This document shows, in pieces, positions 8,689-18,842 of a DNA stretch of 44,843 bases. The DNA is taken from contig DAOWEO010000102.1 of assembly GCA_030638415.1 (NCBI GenBank), positions 1 to 44,843 of the forward strand, in the 5' to 3' direction. Numbering within the stretch: the stretch's first letter is position 1; every line of letters begins with the position of its first letter. This DNA is from Bdellovibrionales bacterium. Lineage in GTDB: Bacteria; Bdellovibrionota; Bacteriovoracia; Bacteriovoracales; Bacteriovoracaceae. The position numbers and the translations under genes are program-made. The notes beneath the pieces are model-generated. The model was not told where the DNA came from, did not search any database, and saw only the letters and a list, made by a program, of their open reading frames with translations.

Positions 8689-8719
8689 AAAAAAAAGGCC
8701 AGTTTTTCAACTGGCCTTT
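8689..8719 (-). terminator. Rho-independent terminator of ppdK
   Basis: On the minus strand an 11-bp stem AAAGGCCAGTT / AACTGGCCTTT with a 4-base loop runs into eight T residues, 20 bases after the ppdK stop. Confidence 0.9.
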
Positions 8720-8738
8720 AATACTACATACTTTAAAA

Positions 8739-11411
8739 TTACTTATTATTAATCTTCTCACGAGCAACTGCTTGAGCGGCAGCAAGACGAGCAATTGGAA
8801 CTCTAAATGGAGAACAAGAAACATAATCAAGTCCTGCACGATGACAGAATTCAACAGAAGCAGGTTCACCACCATGCTCACCACAGATTCCGATGTGCAT
8901 CTTAGAGTTTGACTCTTTTCCATACTTAGTAGCATGCTCAATTAAAAATCCAACTCCATCCTGATCAATAGAAACAAATGGATCCACTAGAAAGTGACCT
9001 TTGTTAACATACTCAGGAAGAAATTTTCCAGCATCGTCACGTGAAAGTCCAAAAGTCGTTTGAGTCAGATCATTTGTTCCAAAAGAGAAAAAGTCTGCGT
9101 GCTTTGCAATTTCACCAGCAGTGATTGCCGCTCTTGGAAGCTCAATCATTGTTCCAATTTTATACTTAACTTCTTTTCCAGCTTTTTTAAATACGTCAGC
9201 AATAACTACTTCAGCATCTGCTCTTAGAGTCTTAAGCTCACTTGCCAGACCTACAAGAGGAATCATAATTTCAGGAATAACATTTACTCCGTTATTAGCA
9301 CTCTCAACAGCTGCTTCGATAATTGCACGAACCTGCATCTTATAGATTTCAGGATACGTAACACCAAGACGACAACCACGGTGACCAAGCATTGGGTTTG
9401 ACTCATGTAGTGAATCGCCGCGAGCTTCAACCTCTGCAAGTGTCTTTCCTAGAGCTTTTGCAAGGTTCTCTTTGTCAACTTTTTCATGAGGTAAGAACTC
9501 GTGAAGAGGTGGATCAAGCAAGCGAATATTTACCGGTTTTCCGTCCATCTCTTTAAAAATTCCAAGAAAGTCAGCTTTTTGAAAAGGAACAAGCTTATCA
9601 AGAGCTGATTCACGATCAGAAAGATTTTCAGCAAAGATCATTTCACGAATTGCAAGAATTCTTTCAGGATCAAAAAACATGTGCTCTGTACGACAAAGTC
9701 CAATTCCTTCCGCTCCAAAACCTACTGCCGCAGCGCTATCTTCTGGGTTGTCAGCATTTGTACGAACCTTAAGACGACGAGTCTCATCGGCCCATGCCAT
9801 AAATGTATTAAAATCTCCACTTATCTCAGCTTTAATTGTAGGAACTTTTCCGGCCATAACTTCACCAGTTCCACCATCAAGAGTAATTGCATCACCCTCT
9901 TTATATTCAATTCCTCCGATCATTACAGTCTTATTCTTGTTATTAACAAGAACAGTAGGACAACCAGAAACACATGGTGTTCCCATTCCACGAGCAACAA
10001 CAGCTGCGTGAGAAGTCATTCCACCACGAGCAGTAAGGATACCATTTGCAGCAACCATACCAGTAATATCTTCAGGACTTGTTTCCATTCTTACAAGAAG
10101 AACTTCTTTGCCAGCTTCAACCCACTCAACAGCAGTTGCAGCATCAAAAACAATCTGTCCGTAAGCAGCACCTGGAGATGCAGGAAGACCTTTTCCGATA
10201 ATATCTTTTTTAGCCTCTGGATCAAGACGTGGGTGAAGAAGCTTATCAAGCTCATTCGCATCAACTTTCAGAAGACCTTCTTCTTTAGTACAAAGTCCTT
10301 CACTTACCATATCGACAGCAATTTTAATTCCAGCTGCTGCAGTTCTTTTACCATTTCTAGTTTGTAGAAGGTAAAGAGTTCCATTTTCAATGGTAAACTC
10401 GATATCTTGCATATCTTGATAATGGTTCTCTAATTTTTTATAGATAGTTACAAGCTCGTCGTAACATTTAGGCATAATCTCTTGAAGTGTTGGAAGATCT
10501 CTGTTTCCATCAGTCTTAGACTCATTGTTAATTGGCTGAGGAGTTCTTATTCCAGCAACAACATCTTCACCTTGAGCATTTACTAGATACTCTCCGAAAA
10601 ATCTATTATCACCTGTACTAGGATCTCTTGTAAAACAAACACCTGTTGCACAATCATCGCCCATGTTTCCATAAACCATTGACTGAATATTTACTGCTGT
10701 TCCCCAATCATGACTATATCCATGCATCTGACGATAGATCATTGCACGCTCATTATTCCATGAAGCAAATACCGCTCCAATCGCTTTCCAAAGTTGCTCA
10801 ATTGGCTCGTTAGGAAAAAGCTCGCCTGTAGCTTCTTTAACTGTTGTCTTATAAGTAGCAACAAGCTCTTTAAGATCATCAGCAGTAAGCTCAGTATCGA
10901 TAGTAACTTTCTTAGCAGCTTTAAGTTCAGATAGTTTGTGCTCAAGAACCTCACCATCCATATTAAGAACAACATTTGAGTACATCTGAATAAAGCGGCG
11001 GTAGCTATCCCATGCAAAACGAGCATCGAATTTAGTAGCAAGACCTTCTACAACTTCATCATTAAGACCCAAATTTAAAACAGTATCCATCATCCCTGGC
11101 ATAGACACTCTTGCTCCAGAACGAACAGAGAAAAGAAGAGGATTATTTACATCTCCAAATTTCTTTCCACTATTTTTTTCGATAAAAGCAATAAGCTCTT
11201 TCGCTTGATCTTTAATTTCATCAGTAATTTTCTCACCAGCATCGTAGTAGTTAAGACATGCTTCAGTTGAGACAGTAAACCCTGGAGGCACTGGAACGCC
11301 TATTGCAGTCATCTCTGCAAGGTTTGCACCTTTTCCACCCAGAAGGTTTTTATCATTTCTGTTTCCTTCAGTTTTTTCCTTTGAAAAAACGTAAACCCAT
11401 TTCTTACTCAT
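8739..11411 (-). CDS. ppdK: Pyruvate, phosphate dikinase
   Basis: An 890-residue enzyme interconverting pyruvate + ATP + Pi and phosphoenolpyruvate + AMP + PPi in the cytoplasm. The N-terminal nucleotide-binding domain starts with NLLGGKGANLAEM (22-34) and includes FSVRSGARVSMPGMMDT (94-110) and GVCFTRDPSTG. The swivelling domain carries the catalytic His468 in GGMTSHAAVVARG, preceded by Thr466, the regulatory threonine in PPDKs. The C-terminal TIM barrel has FFSFGTNDLTQ and GICGEHGGEP with the catalytic Cys. Length and motifs are canonical. AAGGAG precedes the ATG. It lies 11 bases downstream of glyQS, so the two are probably cotranscribed. No PPDK regulatory protein is seen in the window. 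Confidence 0.97.
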   Translation of the reverse strand: MSKKWVYVFSKEKTEGNRNDKNLLGGKGANLAEMTAIGVPVPPGFTVSTEACLNYYDAGEKITDEIKDQAKELIAFIEKNSGKKFGDVNNPLLFSVRSGARVSMPGMMDTVLNLGLNDEVVEGLATKFDARFAWDSYRRFIQMYSNVVLNMDGEVLEHKLSELKAAKKVTIDTELTADDLKELVATYKTTVKEATGELFPNEPIEQLWKAIGAVFASWNNERAMIYRQMHGYSHDWGTAVNIQSMVYGNMGDDCATGVCFTRDPSTGDNRFFGEYLVNAQGEDVVAGIRTPQPINNESKTDGNRDLPTLQEIMPKCYDELVTIYKKLENHYQDMQDIEFTIENGTLYLLQTRNGKRTAAAGIKIAVDMVSEGLCTKEEGLLKVDANELDKLLHPRLDPEAKKDIIGKGLPASPGAAYGQIVFDAATAVEWVEAGKEVLLVRMETSPEDITGMVAANGILTARGGMTSHAAVVARGMGTPCVSGCPTVLVNNKNKTVMIGGIEYKEGDAITLDGGTGEVMAGKVPTIKAEISGDFNTFMAWADETRRLKVRTNADNPEDSAAAVGFGAEGIGLCRTEHMFFDPERILAIREMIFAENLSDRESALDKLVPFQKADFLGIFKEMDGKPVNIRLLDPPLHEFLPHEKVDKENLAKALGKTLAEVEARGDSLHESNPMLGHRGCRLGVTYPEIYKMQVRAIIEAAVESANNGVNVIPEIMIPLVGLASELKTLRADAEVVIADVFKKAGKEVKYKIGTMIELPRAAITAGEIAKHADFFSFGTNDLTQTTFGLSRDDAGKFLPEYVNKGHFLVDPFVSIDQDGVGFLIEHATKYGKESNSKMHIGICGEHGGEPASVEFCHRAGLDYVSCSPFRVPIARLAAAQAVAREKINNK

Positions 11412-11422
11412 AAATTCTCCTT

Positions 11423-12745
11423 TTAGAATTTTAATTTTTCTCGTAAATAAGTATCAAGTTTGTCGATTGCAATACGCTCTTGAGTCATGGTGTCTCTATC
11501 TCGAATGGTGACACTGTTATCTTCAAGAGTATCGTAATCAATTGTTATACAATACGGTGTTCCTATTTCATCTTGTCGGCGGTAACGCTTACCAATACTT
11601 CCGGCAACGTCGTACTCCACCTTATAACTTTGCTGAATTTCAGCAACAAGCTTATCTGCAATCTCTACCAGAGGAGCCTTTTTCATAAGTGGCATTACTG
11701 CCACCTTTATAGGGGCCATCTTTGGATGAAGTTTTAGAACTGTTCGCTCATCCTTCTCTCCCTCATTTTCTACTCTGTAAGCATCGCAAAGAATGGCAAG
11801 TAGAGCTCTATCACACCCAACTGAAGTCTCAATTACATATGGAAGGTATTTTTTATTTCCATCAGCTTGATCAACATAGGTAAGATTTTTTCCAGAGTGC
11901 TCTTGGTGTTGCTTAAGATCAAAGTCTGTTCGAGAATGAACCCCTTCCATCTCTCCCCAGCCCATTGGGAAATTATATTCAATATCAGTTGCCGCATCGG
12001 CATAGTGAGCAAGCTTATCGTCCGGGTGTGGTACCCATTTTAACATCTCAGGACGAAGTCCATTATCAAGATGCCACTGGTAGCGAATCTCTTTCCATTT
12101 TTCCATCGCCTCTTTTTGAGTTCCTGGCTTTACAAAAAATTGCATCTCCATCTGCTCAAATTCTCGTGTTCTAAAGATAAAGTTTCCTGGAGTAATCTCG
12201 TTACGAAAAGCTTTTCCAATCTGCGCAATTCCAAAAGGAAGTTTTTTACGCATCGTTTGTTGCACATTTATAAAGTTAACGAAAATTCCTTGTGCAGTCT
12301 CTGGGCGCAAGTATACTTTGGATGAATCATCTTCCACTGCTCCCATTTGCGTACTAAACATAAGATTAAAATCTCTCGGCTCTGTAAAAGAGTCTTTAGC
12401 ACCACAATTTGTACAAGGCTTTGTGACGTCAATATTATCTTCTCTAAAGCGACTCTTACACTCCTTGCAATCGACAAGAGGATCAGAGAAGCCATCAATA
12501 TGTCCTGAAGCCTGCCAAACCTGAGGATGCATTAAAATTGAAGCATCTAACCCTTCAATATCAGGTCTATAAGTCATGGCCTTCCACCAAGAGTTCTTCA
12601 CATTCTGCTTTAGCTCAACCCCAAGAGGGCCGTAATCCCAACAAGAACCTAGGCCACCATAGACTTCAGAACTTTGAAAAATAAATCCTCGGCGTTTGCA
12701 AAGGCTGGCTATATCAGCCATTGACTTCAAATTTGATTCAGACAT
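11423..12745 (-). CDS. glyQS: Glycyl-tRNA synthetase, single-chain alpha2 type
   Basis: A 440-residue class II synthetase charging tRNA-Gly. The start holds the family segment [16 protein letters not shown] and [13 protein letters not shown]4 zinc knuckle follows (Cys93, Cys96, Cys111, Cys114). Motif 2 lies in [21 protein letters not shown], motif 3 near [13 protein letters not shown], and the anticodon-binding domain occupies the last 100 residues. This is the eukaryote/archaea/Gram-positive-like alpha2 form and not the alpha2beta2 GlyQ+GlyS of most Proteobacteria. GAGGA precedes the ATG, and ppdK follows 11 bases downstream. Confidence 0.95.
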   Translation of the reverse strand: MSESNLKSMADIASLCKRRGFIFQSSEVYGGLGSCWDYGPLGVELKQNVKNSWWKAMTYRPDIEGLDASILMHPQVWQASGHIDGFSDPLVDCKECKSRFREDNIDVTKPCTNCGAKDSFTEPRDFNLMFSTQMGAVEDDSSKVYLRPETAQGIFVNFINVQQTMRKKLPFGIAQIGKAFRNEITPGNFIFRTREFEQMEMQFFVKPGTQKEAMEKWKEIRYQWHLDNGLRPEMLKWVPHPDDKLAHYADAATDIEYNFPMGWGEMEGVHSRTDFDLKQHQEHSGKNLTYVDQADGNKKYLPYVIETSVGCDRALLAILCDAYRVENEGEKDERTVLKLHPKMAPIKVAVMPLMKKAPLVEIADKLVAEIQQSYKVEYDVAGSIGKRYRRQDEIGTPYCITIDYDTLEDNSVTIRDRDTMTQERIAIDKLDTYLREKLKF

Positions 12746-13038
12746 ACGATTATTCCTCGCTAAAAAAAAATTTAGACTAAATTAGCCCAATAGAAACGAT
12801 ATGATAAGCAAAATGTGATCTGCCAGGAACTCTTCTCGGAGATTTTCATTTTATACTTAATTTCCAACTATTTTGCCCACTATCTAAGGCAACCAGCATA
12901 TCTACATATATCAACTAACCTGTTGAAATAATTAGCAAAATACTACTACCTTTATAATAGATTGGATAAAACTGATAACTATAGGAAAATATAGGAAATA
13001 GAGGCACTTGAATACACGTAAATTGAGGGTTATTAATT

Positions 13039-14622
13039 ATGACAAAATTTCTAATTTTATTGATAATATTATCCACTTCGGCATGTATCCCCTTTATTCC
13101 AGAAATAGAGAGTACTTCTTCAACTGATCAAGCATCGATAGCTCCAGAGCCTACTCCTACAGAAATTATCCCACTAGAGATATTATCTATAAATGCAGAG
13201 CAAACTACAAAGACTTTAGTCACAGTTACATGGGAACTGTCAGAAAAGGCTACAGGACAAGTTGAGTATGGGTTTTCTACAAACTATGGTTTTACTACAA
13301 CCAAAGAAAGTAATTTCAACTATTCCCAGCATATGCACACTCTACCAAATCTCGCTTTAAATTCGACCTACCACTATAGAGTTATTTCAGAGAGAGATGA
13401 TGGTAGCCGAGTAATCAGTGAAGACATGACATTTACTACGCCTGATGAGGAGATCATAACTCCAGATCCTGAAACACCACCAGATGAGAACCCAGAGGAA
13501 GATCCTAATGATCTACCAATAGGGGCTACTGCTATAATGGGTCTACAGCTAGGTGATACATTAGAGATCGCAATTAATAATACCAATGTCCTCAATACTG
13601 CATTAGCAGGAGGAGGCAAGGATTTGATTATTCCAGCTGGTGAGTGGCTTACCAATAAGCAAGTACTAGTAATGCAAGATACAACTTTGACCTTTGAAGG
13701 AAAGCTTCGACAAATTAATCACTTCAGCTCTGATCTAAACCTGCTGCGAATTGATTCTGGTAATGTAACTATTAATAACCCACAGCTAAGCCAAAAAGGA
13801 ATCGTTGGTGGACATGGAACTCACGCATGTCTAGCAATATATGGAAGTGACAATACGGGTAATATTACAATCAACGGTGGCATCATAGAGTGGGGCGCAT
13901 CAAATAACTTTCAAGGTGGTAGAAATAACACAATTTTTAATGGCACACTATTTCGAGACTCAGTGGAGCACTTAATCTATGCAAATGGTATAAACGGTAA
14001 TGGATCAGGAGCTGGAAAAGCAGATGGCCTTATTTTTAATGACTGTACCTTTGAACGACCTGGCAACGGACTCTCCCCTGACCTAGAGGCAAACCACATT
14101 CAACTAAGAAACTATCAAAACGTAGAAATTAATAACTCAATTATTAAAGGCTTAAAGAAGACACTACCTAATCAATATGGAATTTTAGCCACTGACATAG
14201 ATGGATTATTTGTAAACGAAACTACCATTAGCGATTATTCTGCTGGTCTATTATACACAGGACTAGGCACCAATGGTGTCGTTTTCAATCGAGTTACAGC
14301 ATCAGGAGATGGAACAAAACATATTAGAAAATCTGTCGATGCTGGAGATGCTACATTTAATAATTGTATATTTAATAGCCCTTATGGAATCTATGGCGAT
14401 ACAAAGTTTAATAGCTGTACTTTTAAACCTACCAGTTACTATATTCAAGCGTATGCTGGATCCGAACTTATTTTCGATAGTTGTACTTGGGATTATTCAA
14501 ACTCTACATACAGTACAGCTTTTGTCACAGAAGCTGATTCCTCTGTGACACTAACTTATAGACAGACAATAATTGCACCTTCAGATGGACACCCCTTTGA
14601 CTGGGGCATCCTATTACCGTAG
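13039..14622 (+). CDS. Lipoprotein with Fn3-like domain and right-handed beta-helix
   Basis: A 527-residue exported protein. The N-terminus is a short lipoprotein-type signal ending STSAC (Cys16; the -3 residue is not ideal), followed by a Ser/Thr/Pro-rich linker. Residues about 48-132 resemble an Fn3/purple-phosphatase-N domain (TVTWELSEKATGQVEYG ... YHYRVISERDDGS). A Pro/Glu/Asp linker (136-155) leads to a long beta-helix region (about 185-500). That region has repeated short strands with Asn ladders, such as NITINGG, LIFNDCTFERP, VEINNSIIKGL, FNNCIFNS and FNSCTFKP. Such domains bind or cleave polysaccharides, but no catalytic set is identified. GAGGG lies before the ATG. It converges on a second lipoprotein gene 5 bases away. 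Confidence 0.66.
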   Translation: MTKFLILLIILSTSACIPFIPEIESTSSTDQASIAPEPTPTEIIPLEILSINAEQTTKTLVTVTWELSEKATGQVEYGFSTNYGFTTTKESNFNYSQHMHTLPNLALNSTYHYRVISERDDGSRVISEDMTFTTPDEEIITPDPETPPDENPEEDPNDLPIGATAIMGLQLGDTLEIAINNTNVLNTALAGGGKDLIIPAGEWLTNKQVLVMQDTTLTFEGKLRQINHFSSDLNLLRIDSGNVTINNPQLSQKGIVGGHGTHACLAIYGSDNTGNITINGGIIEWGASNNFQGGRNNTIFNGTLFRDSVEHLIYANGINGNGSGAGKADGLIFNDCTFERPGNGLSPDLEANHIQLRNYQNVEINNSIIKGLKKTLPNQYGILATDIDGLFVNETTISDYSAGLLYTGLGTNGVVFNRVTASGDGTKHIRKSVDAGDATFNNCIFNSPYGIYGDTKFNSCTFKPTSYYIQAYAGSELIFDSCTWDYSNSTYSTAFVTEADSSVTLTYRQTIIAPSDGHPFDWGILLP

Positions 14623-14627
14623 TACTT

Positions 14628-15665
14628 CTACTCATTTGAGATCATAAGTCCTTCAAAATGATTTTTGATCTGTCCCCACTGAGTGATATTACTTTCTAAT
14701 TTAAAATCTCTACCATTCGGACTATCAACAATTGTTCTACTACTAGTAAAAGTGGCACCCTCGAGATTACTAACTACTGCTCCAGTAGGTAGCGTATTTC
14801 CATAAGCTACGTATGCCAATGGAAGCATATCAATTATACTGAATCCATTGATCAGTCCAACTCCGTATGGATGCTCTAGTCCGTATACAAAAGCAATAGG
14901 TGAATTAATATGATACTCAGTATATATTTGTCCGATTCTGCTATTAGGAATTGTTTGGTAACTCTGGGAATAAGCAACATCAGTTGAACACTCTATAAAC
15001 TGCACATTAGATGGTAAGTTAGCAATTACGTACTCTAGTGCCCATGTTGCATAATCATCTCCCCCACTGAAGTTTTGTCCACTCAAGGTATTTACGGAAC
15101 CTCTACCTAAAAAAGTAATCATAGAAACTTTATCAGCAACAAGTTGCCTATCACGTAAAAGTAACTCTGCTATATTATACAGCTGCCCACCAGTAGCAAT
15201 AGCTACTTTACTATCAGAATTACGTAGTGCATTCATATAAACATCTACTACGTCACCTATCTCAGCACTAGTGTCAAAATCTCTAATATCCCGAGCATCT
15301 CCTACATATGCTGAAGATTGAGCAGGATAGCTGGTAGAACCTGTTGTTACTGCTACACGCATCGTCTTCCCTGTCATATTTATTCCAATCGGGATATTCA
15401 AGTTGTGATATCTAAGCTGTGCAGATGGAATCAATATACCGTTATTGTAAAAATCAGTACCTACACGACCGATTGCCAGTAAGTTAATATCTTGGTTTTG
15501 GTGCATGGCAATTGCAGCTTCAAGCGCCCCATCATTATCTGGATCTGAAAAACCAAAATCGTTATCGAAGATCACTGGAGCACCATAATTCTTATCCGAA
15601 TCACTAGAGCTGTCACAACCCATCATAAGTGATGTAAATAAAATGATTACAATTAGTTTTAGCAT
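14628..15665 (-). CDS. Nucleoside-hydrolase-like lipoprotein
   Basis: A 345-residue protein with a good lipobox (LMMGC, Cys17) and a following Ser/Asp linker. The mature start IFDNDFGFSDPDNDGALEAA (32-51) resembles the DxDxGxDD metal-binding signature of inosine-uridine nucleoside hydrolases, with Asp34, Asp36, Asp43 and Asp45 as candidate ligands. Downstream LLAIGRVGTDFYNN and IATGGQLYNIAELL echo the family's VxGN and GPLTNxA segments. An extracytoplasmic nucleoside hydrolase would release bases from nucleosides, which would suit a scavenger or predator. That role is inference. Only one of the paired Asp patterns is exact, so activity is uncertain. Confidence 0.6.
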   Translation of the reverse strand: MLKLIVIILFTSLMMGCDSSSDSDKNYGAPVIFDNDFGFSDPDNDGALEAAIAMHQNQDINLLAIGRVGTDFYNNGILIPSAQLRYHNLNIPIGINMTGKTMRVAVTTGSTSYPAQSSAYVGDARDIRDFDTSAEIGDVVDVYMNALRNSDSKVAIATGGQLYNIAELLLRDRQLVADKVSMITFLGRGSVNTLSGQNFSGGDDYATWALEYVIANLPSNVQFIECSTDVAYSQSYQTIPNSRIGQIYTEYHINSPIAFVYGLEHPYGVGLINGFSIIDMLPLAYVAYGNTLPTGAVVSNLEGATFTSSRTIVDSPNGRDFKLESNITQWGQIKNHFEGLMISNE

Positions 15666-15692
15666 TTAAAACTCCTAGGTTCGTTTCACAAT

Positions 15693-15759
15693 ATGACTAA
15701 AAAATATCTTACTGTTTAAAAATTAGTCAACTTTGCTATCAGAAACAGTAAAAAGTCAT
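15693..15759. promoter_or_regulatory. Two-step inverted repeat between divergent secreted-protein genes
   Basis: ATGACT (15693-15698) pairs with AGTCAT (15754-15759), and inside it TTACTGTTT (15709-15717) pairs perfectly with AAACAGTAA (15743-15751). The element starts 28 bases upstream of the lipoprotein start on the minus strand and lies 154 bases before the metalloprotease gene. It could be an operator or a structured leader. Confidence 0.45.
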
Positions 15760-15912
15760 ACGATATAGACTTTAATAGCAAGCAGCATGCCATCTTGATG
15801 AGGACAGTCGTGTCCCTTCTCTCCGTCTGACATTTTATTACATCACTATCTCTTCTCCACCTGTTTAAGGTAGCGTTGCAACTATAGAAATAGAAATACT
15901 TAAGGAGAAATT

Positions 15913-16797
15913 ATGTTTAAAGCAATAATACTAACATTTGCACTAGGAGCTTTCTTAGTTGCAAATAGCTCTTTTCAAGATGGCCATCAGCTATGTGAAG
16001 GCATTGCGCCGCAAAACGATCTTTGGATTGGGCCTAATGATAAAGCAGCTAGTGGAATATCTGAAGAAGAGTTTGATGACATCATGGATAAGCTAGAAAC
16101 TATCTATACACCTATTTTTGAGGAAGAGTATAATAGAAAGTTCCAAATTGTTCGCAAGTGGACAGATGGAACAGTCAACGCCTATGCCAACCAATCTGGT
16201 AAGACAAGTCAAATTCATATGTTTGGTGGACTTGCTCGTTATAGAGGAATGAATAAAATAGGTATGGCCATGGTAGCTTGTCATGAAATTGGTCACCACC
16301 TAGGTGGAAAGCCAAAGGTTGCCCGTTTTCTTTTTCCATCATGGGCCGCTAATGAAGGTCAATCTGACTACTTTGCAACTCTAAAATGTATTAGAAAATA
16401 TCTAAGAGTAGACCAACTAGATCTAACTCAATATATGGATGAAATTAATCCTCTCGCTCAAGAAATGTGTGAAAAGACTTGGGGATCTAGTGAAGAAGTA
16501 GAGATATGTCTACTAGCAAGTGTTGGATCTAAAGTTTTAGCTGAAACATTAAATAGCCTCAACAGTGGTTCAGTTGCTGTCAATGTTGATACGCCTGATA
16601 CAAAAATTGTTAGAAAGACCTATAACAAGCACCCTAAAGCGCAGTGTCGTTTAGATACATACTTTCAAGGATCTCTTTGTGATGTAGATGACATGGAACA
16701 TATCAACCTAAAGAAAGTTAACTCTGCACAGTGTGCAAGGACAGATGGCTATACTGTTGGAGTAAGACCGTTTTGTTGGTACAAGCCTAAAAAATAG
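15913..16797 (+). CDS. Secreted gluzincin-type zinc metalloprotease
   Basis: A 294-residue protein with a signal peptide (about residues 1-18). The zinc site is HEIGHHLGG (His124, Glu125, His128). 20 residues later N-E148-G-Q-S-D152 reproduces the NExxSD third-ligand motif of thermolysin-like gluzincins. The rest does not resemble thermolysin. At 276 mature residues with six or more Cys spread over the C-terminal half, it is probably disulfide-bonded and stand-alone. No propeptide is obvious. A strong AAGGAG lies before the ATG and a terminator follows. Peptidase activity is well supported by motif; substrate unknown. Confidence 0.75.
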   Translation: MFKAIILTFALGAFLVANSSFQDGHQLCEGIAPQNDLWIGPNDKAASGISEEEFDDIMDKLETIYTPIFEEEYNRKFQIVRKWTDGTVNAYANQSGKTSQIHMFGGLARYRGMNKIGMAMVACHEIGHHLGGKPKVARFLFPSWAANEGQSDYFATLKCIRKYLRVDQLDLTQYMDEINPLAQEMCEKTWGSSEEVEICLLASVGSKVLAETLNSLNSGSVAVNVDTPDTKIVRKTYNKHPKAQCRLDTYFQGSLCDVDDMEHINLKKVNSAQCARTDGYTVGVRPFCWYKPKK

Positions 16798-16821
16798 TTA
16801 GAATTATAAAAGTTATTTCAA

Positions 16822-16851
16822 AGGCTGCTTAATTAAGTAGCCTTTTTTTTT
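16822..16851 (+). terminator. Rho-independent terminator
   Basis: AGGCTGCTT / AAGTAGCCT stem with loop AATT, followed by nine T residues, 25 bases after the metalloprotease stop. Confidence 0.88.
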
Positions 16852-17092
16852 GTATAAATATTAAGCTTCTTTTGTGAAAAGATTTCTTATGCATGTTCAA
16901 GTAGTGTTTAGTCTCGTTGGATTAGTATACAGATACTTTAACTATATCTACTCCTTTCCAGTTTCTATGATCGCACTATCTAGCTGTGCCGTTATCTCTG
17001 AAGGCTTAGAGGTACTCTATCCTTAGACATGGCACTCCCTGTTACAACACATTCGTACTAAAGATTCCTCTGACCAACGGGGAACAAGAAGT

Positions 17093-18805
17093 TTAATTGG
17101 CCTGACTTAATGAATAAAGCTTAAAGTACTCACGCTCTTTTCCCATGAGTTCCTTATGTGTTCCCGACTCCACAATTTCACCATTTTTCATAACATAGAT
17201 ACGATCATAGTTTTGAATAGTGGTTAATCGATGTGCAATTGCAATTACTGTTTTCTCACCTGTAATTTTCTCTAAAGCTTTTTGTACAACTTTCTCTGAT
17301 TCGTTATCTAAGGCAGATGTCGCTTCATCAAGTAAAAACACATCAGGATTTCGTAAGAATGCCCTAGCAATTGTAATTCGCTGTTTTTGTCCACCTGAAA
17401 GTCTTGCACCATGGTCTCCAACTGTGGTTTTAACACCATCAGGTAGCGAAGAAATGAACTCATTGCAGTAGGAAGTCTCCAGCGCATTTTGAATTTCTTG
17501 CTCTGAATAAACGGAGCCAACCGTAACATTTTCTAAAATGGTGTCGTGAAATAGAAAAATATCCTGACTAACTAAACCAAATACAGTACGCAAAGATTGT
17601 AGTTTTATATCACGAAGCTCGACTCCATCAATTTGAATACTACCATGTTCGTACGGATATAAACCTAGAAGTAGATTAACCAGAGTGGACTTACCAGAAC
17701 CTGATAATCCAACAAGAGCAACCTTCTCCCCTCTCTTAACATCTAAGGAGAAATTTTTTATAACTTCTCCTTCACCGTAAGAAAAAGTTAAATCTTTAAT
17801 TATTATAGTGTGCTCAAAGCTTGTAAGATCACGAACTCCTCTATCTGGCTCTTCTTCAATATCAAGTAGATTTAAAATTCTTTCCCCTGCTGCAACAGAT
17901 TGATTAATTTTTACATTAGCCTGAGAAAATTTCCGAATAGGGTCCATCAAAAGTGCCAGTGCTGTAATAAAACTAACAAAGTCTCCAGTTGTAAGTGCAC
18001 CTGAAGTAATTCGATAATGAGCAAATACAATAACGCCACTAAATGCAAGTGCCCCAACAAGCTCTACCAAGGGATGAGCGATCTCTTCAATCTTTGTTGT
18101 TTTCATCTGTGAAGTGAAATATTGTAGCTGGTCTTTAAGAAAACGATTTGTAACATATTTTTGCAGATTAAATGACTTTGCAATTTTTTGTCCTAACAGA
18201 CCTTCACTGATAGAATGAGTCATCTGAGATATTTTTTCCTGTACATCTGTCTGATTACTTCTGATGACTCTTCCACTTTTTCCAAAGATTATAACAAACA
18301 GTGGAGTCGTCACGACAATGACTAATGTTAGCTGCCAATCTCGGTACAAAGCGAGCCCAAACATAACCATGGCCGTCAAAGGCTCTCGTACAAGATCAAC
18401 AATATTTCTAAATCCACCTGCAAATAGTGCGGTGTCATTTAATACATTAGAAACCAATGTTCCCTGTTTATTTTTAACGTAAAATGCGAGGGGTAATTTT
18501 TGAAATTTAACAAAAATCTGCTCTCTAATATCACAGACTATTTTTTCAACAACAAAGCGGATCCAGTAAAAATGAAAGAACCGGCAAGGAAAATTTAAAA
18601 TACCGGCTCCAAGTAGCATCGCTGCAAGCAAAAAAGCCTGCTCTGCAGATGCCCCCTGGCTTAAGCCCTGATCAAAAAGAGGCTTCACGAGATATGCTTG
18701 AAATCCCTTGATTGCGGCCAGCACAAAAGAGAACATCATAGAACCCAGTGCTAATTTCCAATAAGGACGAATGTAAGGTATTAATTTTTTTAAAATTGCC
18801 AGCAT
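17093..18805 (-). CDS. MsbA-like lipid A / phospholipid exporter ABC transporter
   Basis: A 570-residue fused ABC exporter half-transporter. Six membrane helices lie in residues 15-300, including the family segment KQGTLVSNVLNDT at 113-125. The ATPase has Walker A GLSGSGKST (366-374), Q-loop SQD (413-415), signature LSGGQ (469-473), Walker B VFLLDEATSALD and an H-loop in AIAHRLTT. Length and layout match MsbA (582 aa), which flips lipid A-core across the inner membrane. Related multidrug exporters cannot be excluded. It starts 37 bases after the stop of the large cysteine-pair protein, so the two are likely cotranscribed. No clear ribosome site precedes the ATG. Confidence 0.84.
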   Translation of the reverse strand: MLAILKKLIPYIRPYWKLALGSMMFSFVLAAIKGFQAYLVKPLFDQGLSQGASAEQAFLLAAMLLGAGILNFPCRFFHFYWIRFVVEKIVCDIREQIFVKFQKLPLAFYVKNKQGTLVSNVLNDTALFAGGFRNIVDLVREPLTAMVMFGLALYRDWQLTLVIVVTTPLFVIIFGKSGRVIRSNQTDVQEKISQMTHSISEGLLGQKIAKSFNLQKYVTNRFLKDQLQYFTSQMKTTKIEEIAHPLVELVGALAFSGVIVFAHYRITSGALTTGDFVSFITALALLMDPIRKFSQANVKINQSVAAGERILNLLDIEEEPDRGVRDLTSFEHTIIIKDLTFSYGEGEVIKNFSLDVKRGEKVALVGLSGSGKSTLVNLLLGLYPYEHGSIQIDGVELRDIKLQSLRTVFGLVSQDIFLFHDTILENVTVGSVYSEQEIQNALETSYCNEFISSLPDGVKTTVGDHGARLSGGQKQRITIARAFLRNPDVFLLDEATSALDNESEKVVQKALEKITGEKTVIAIAHRLTTIQNYDRIYVMKNGEIVESGTHKELMGKEREYFKLYSLSQAN

Positions 18806-18842
18806 AAATCAAATGTAGCTTATTTCCATCTCTAGGTCTAGA

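Noticed and set aside
9681..10367. 228-codon ORF antisense to ppdK
   Set aside because: Ser/Thr/Asn-rich shadow of the highly conserved ppdK frame.
16889..17026. 45-codon plus-strand ORF starting MHVQVVFSLVGL after the metalloprotease terminator
   Set aside because: No ribosome site, not in a gene-like context and composition is unremarkable; the 16798-17092 gap otherwise holds only the terminator.
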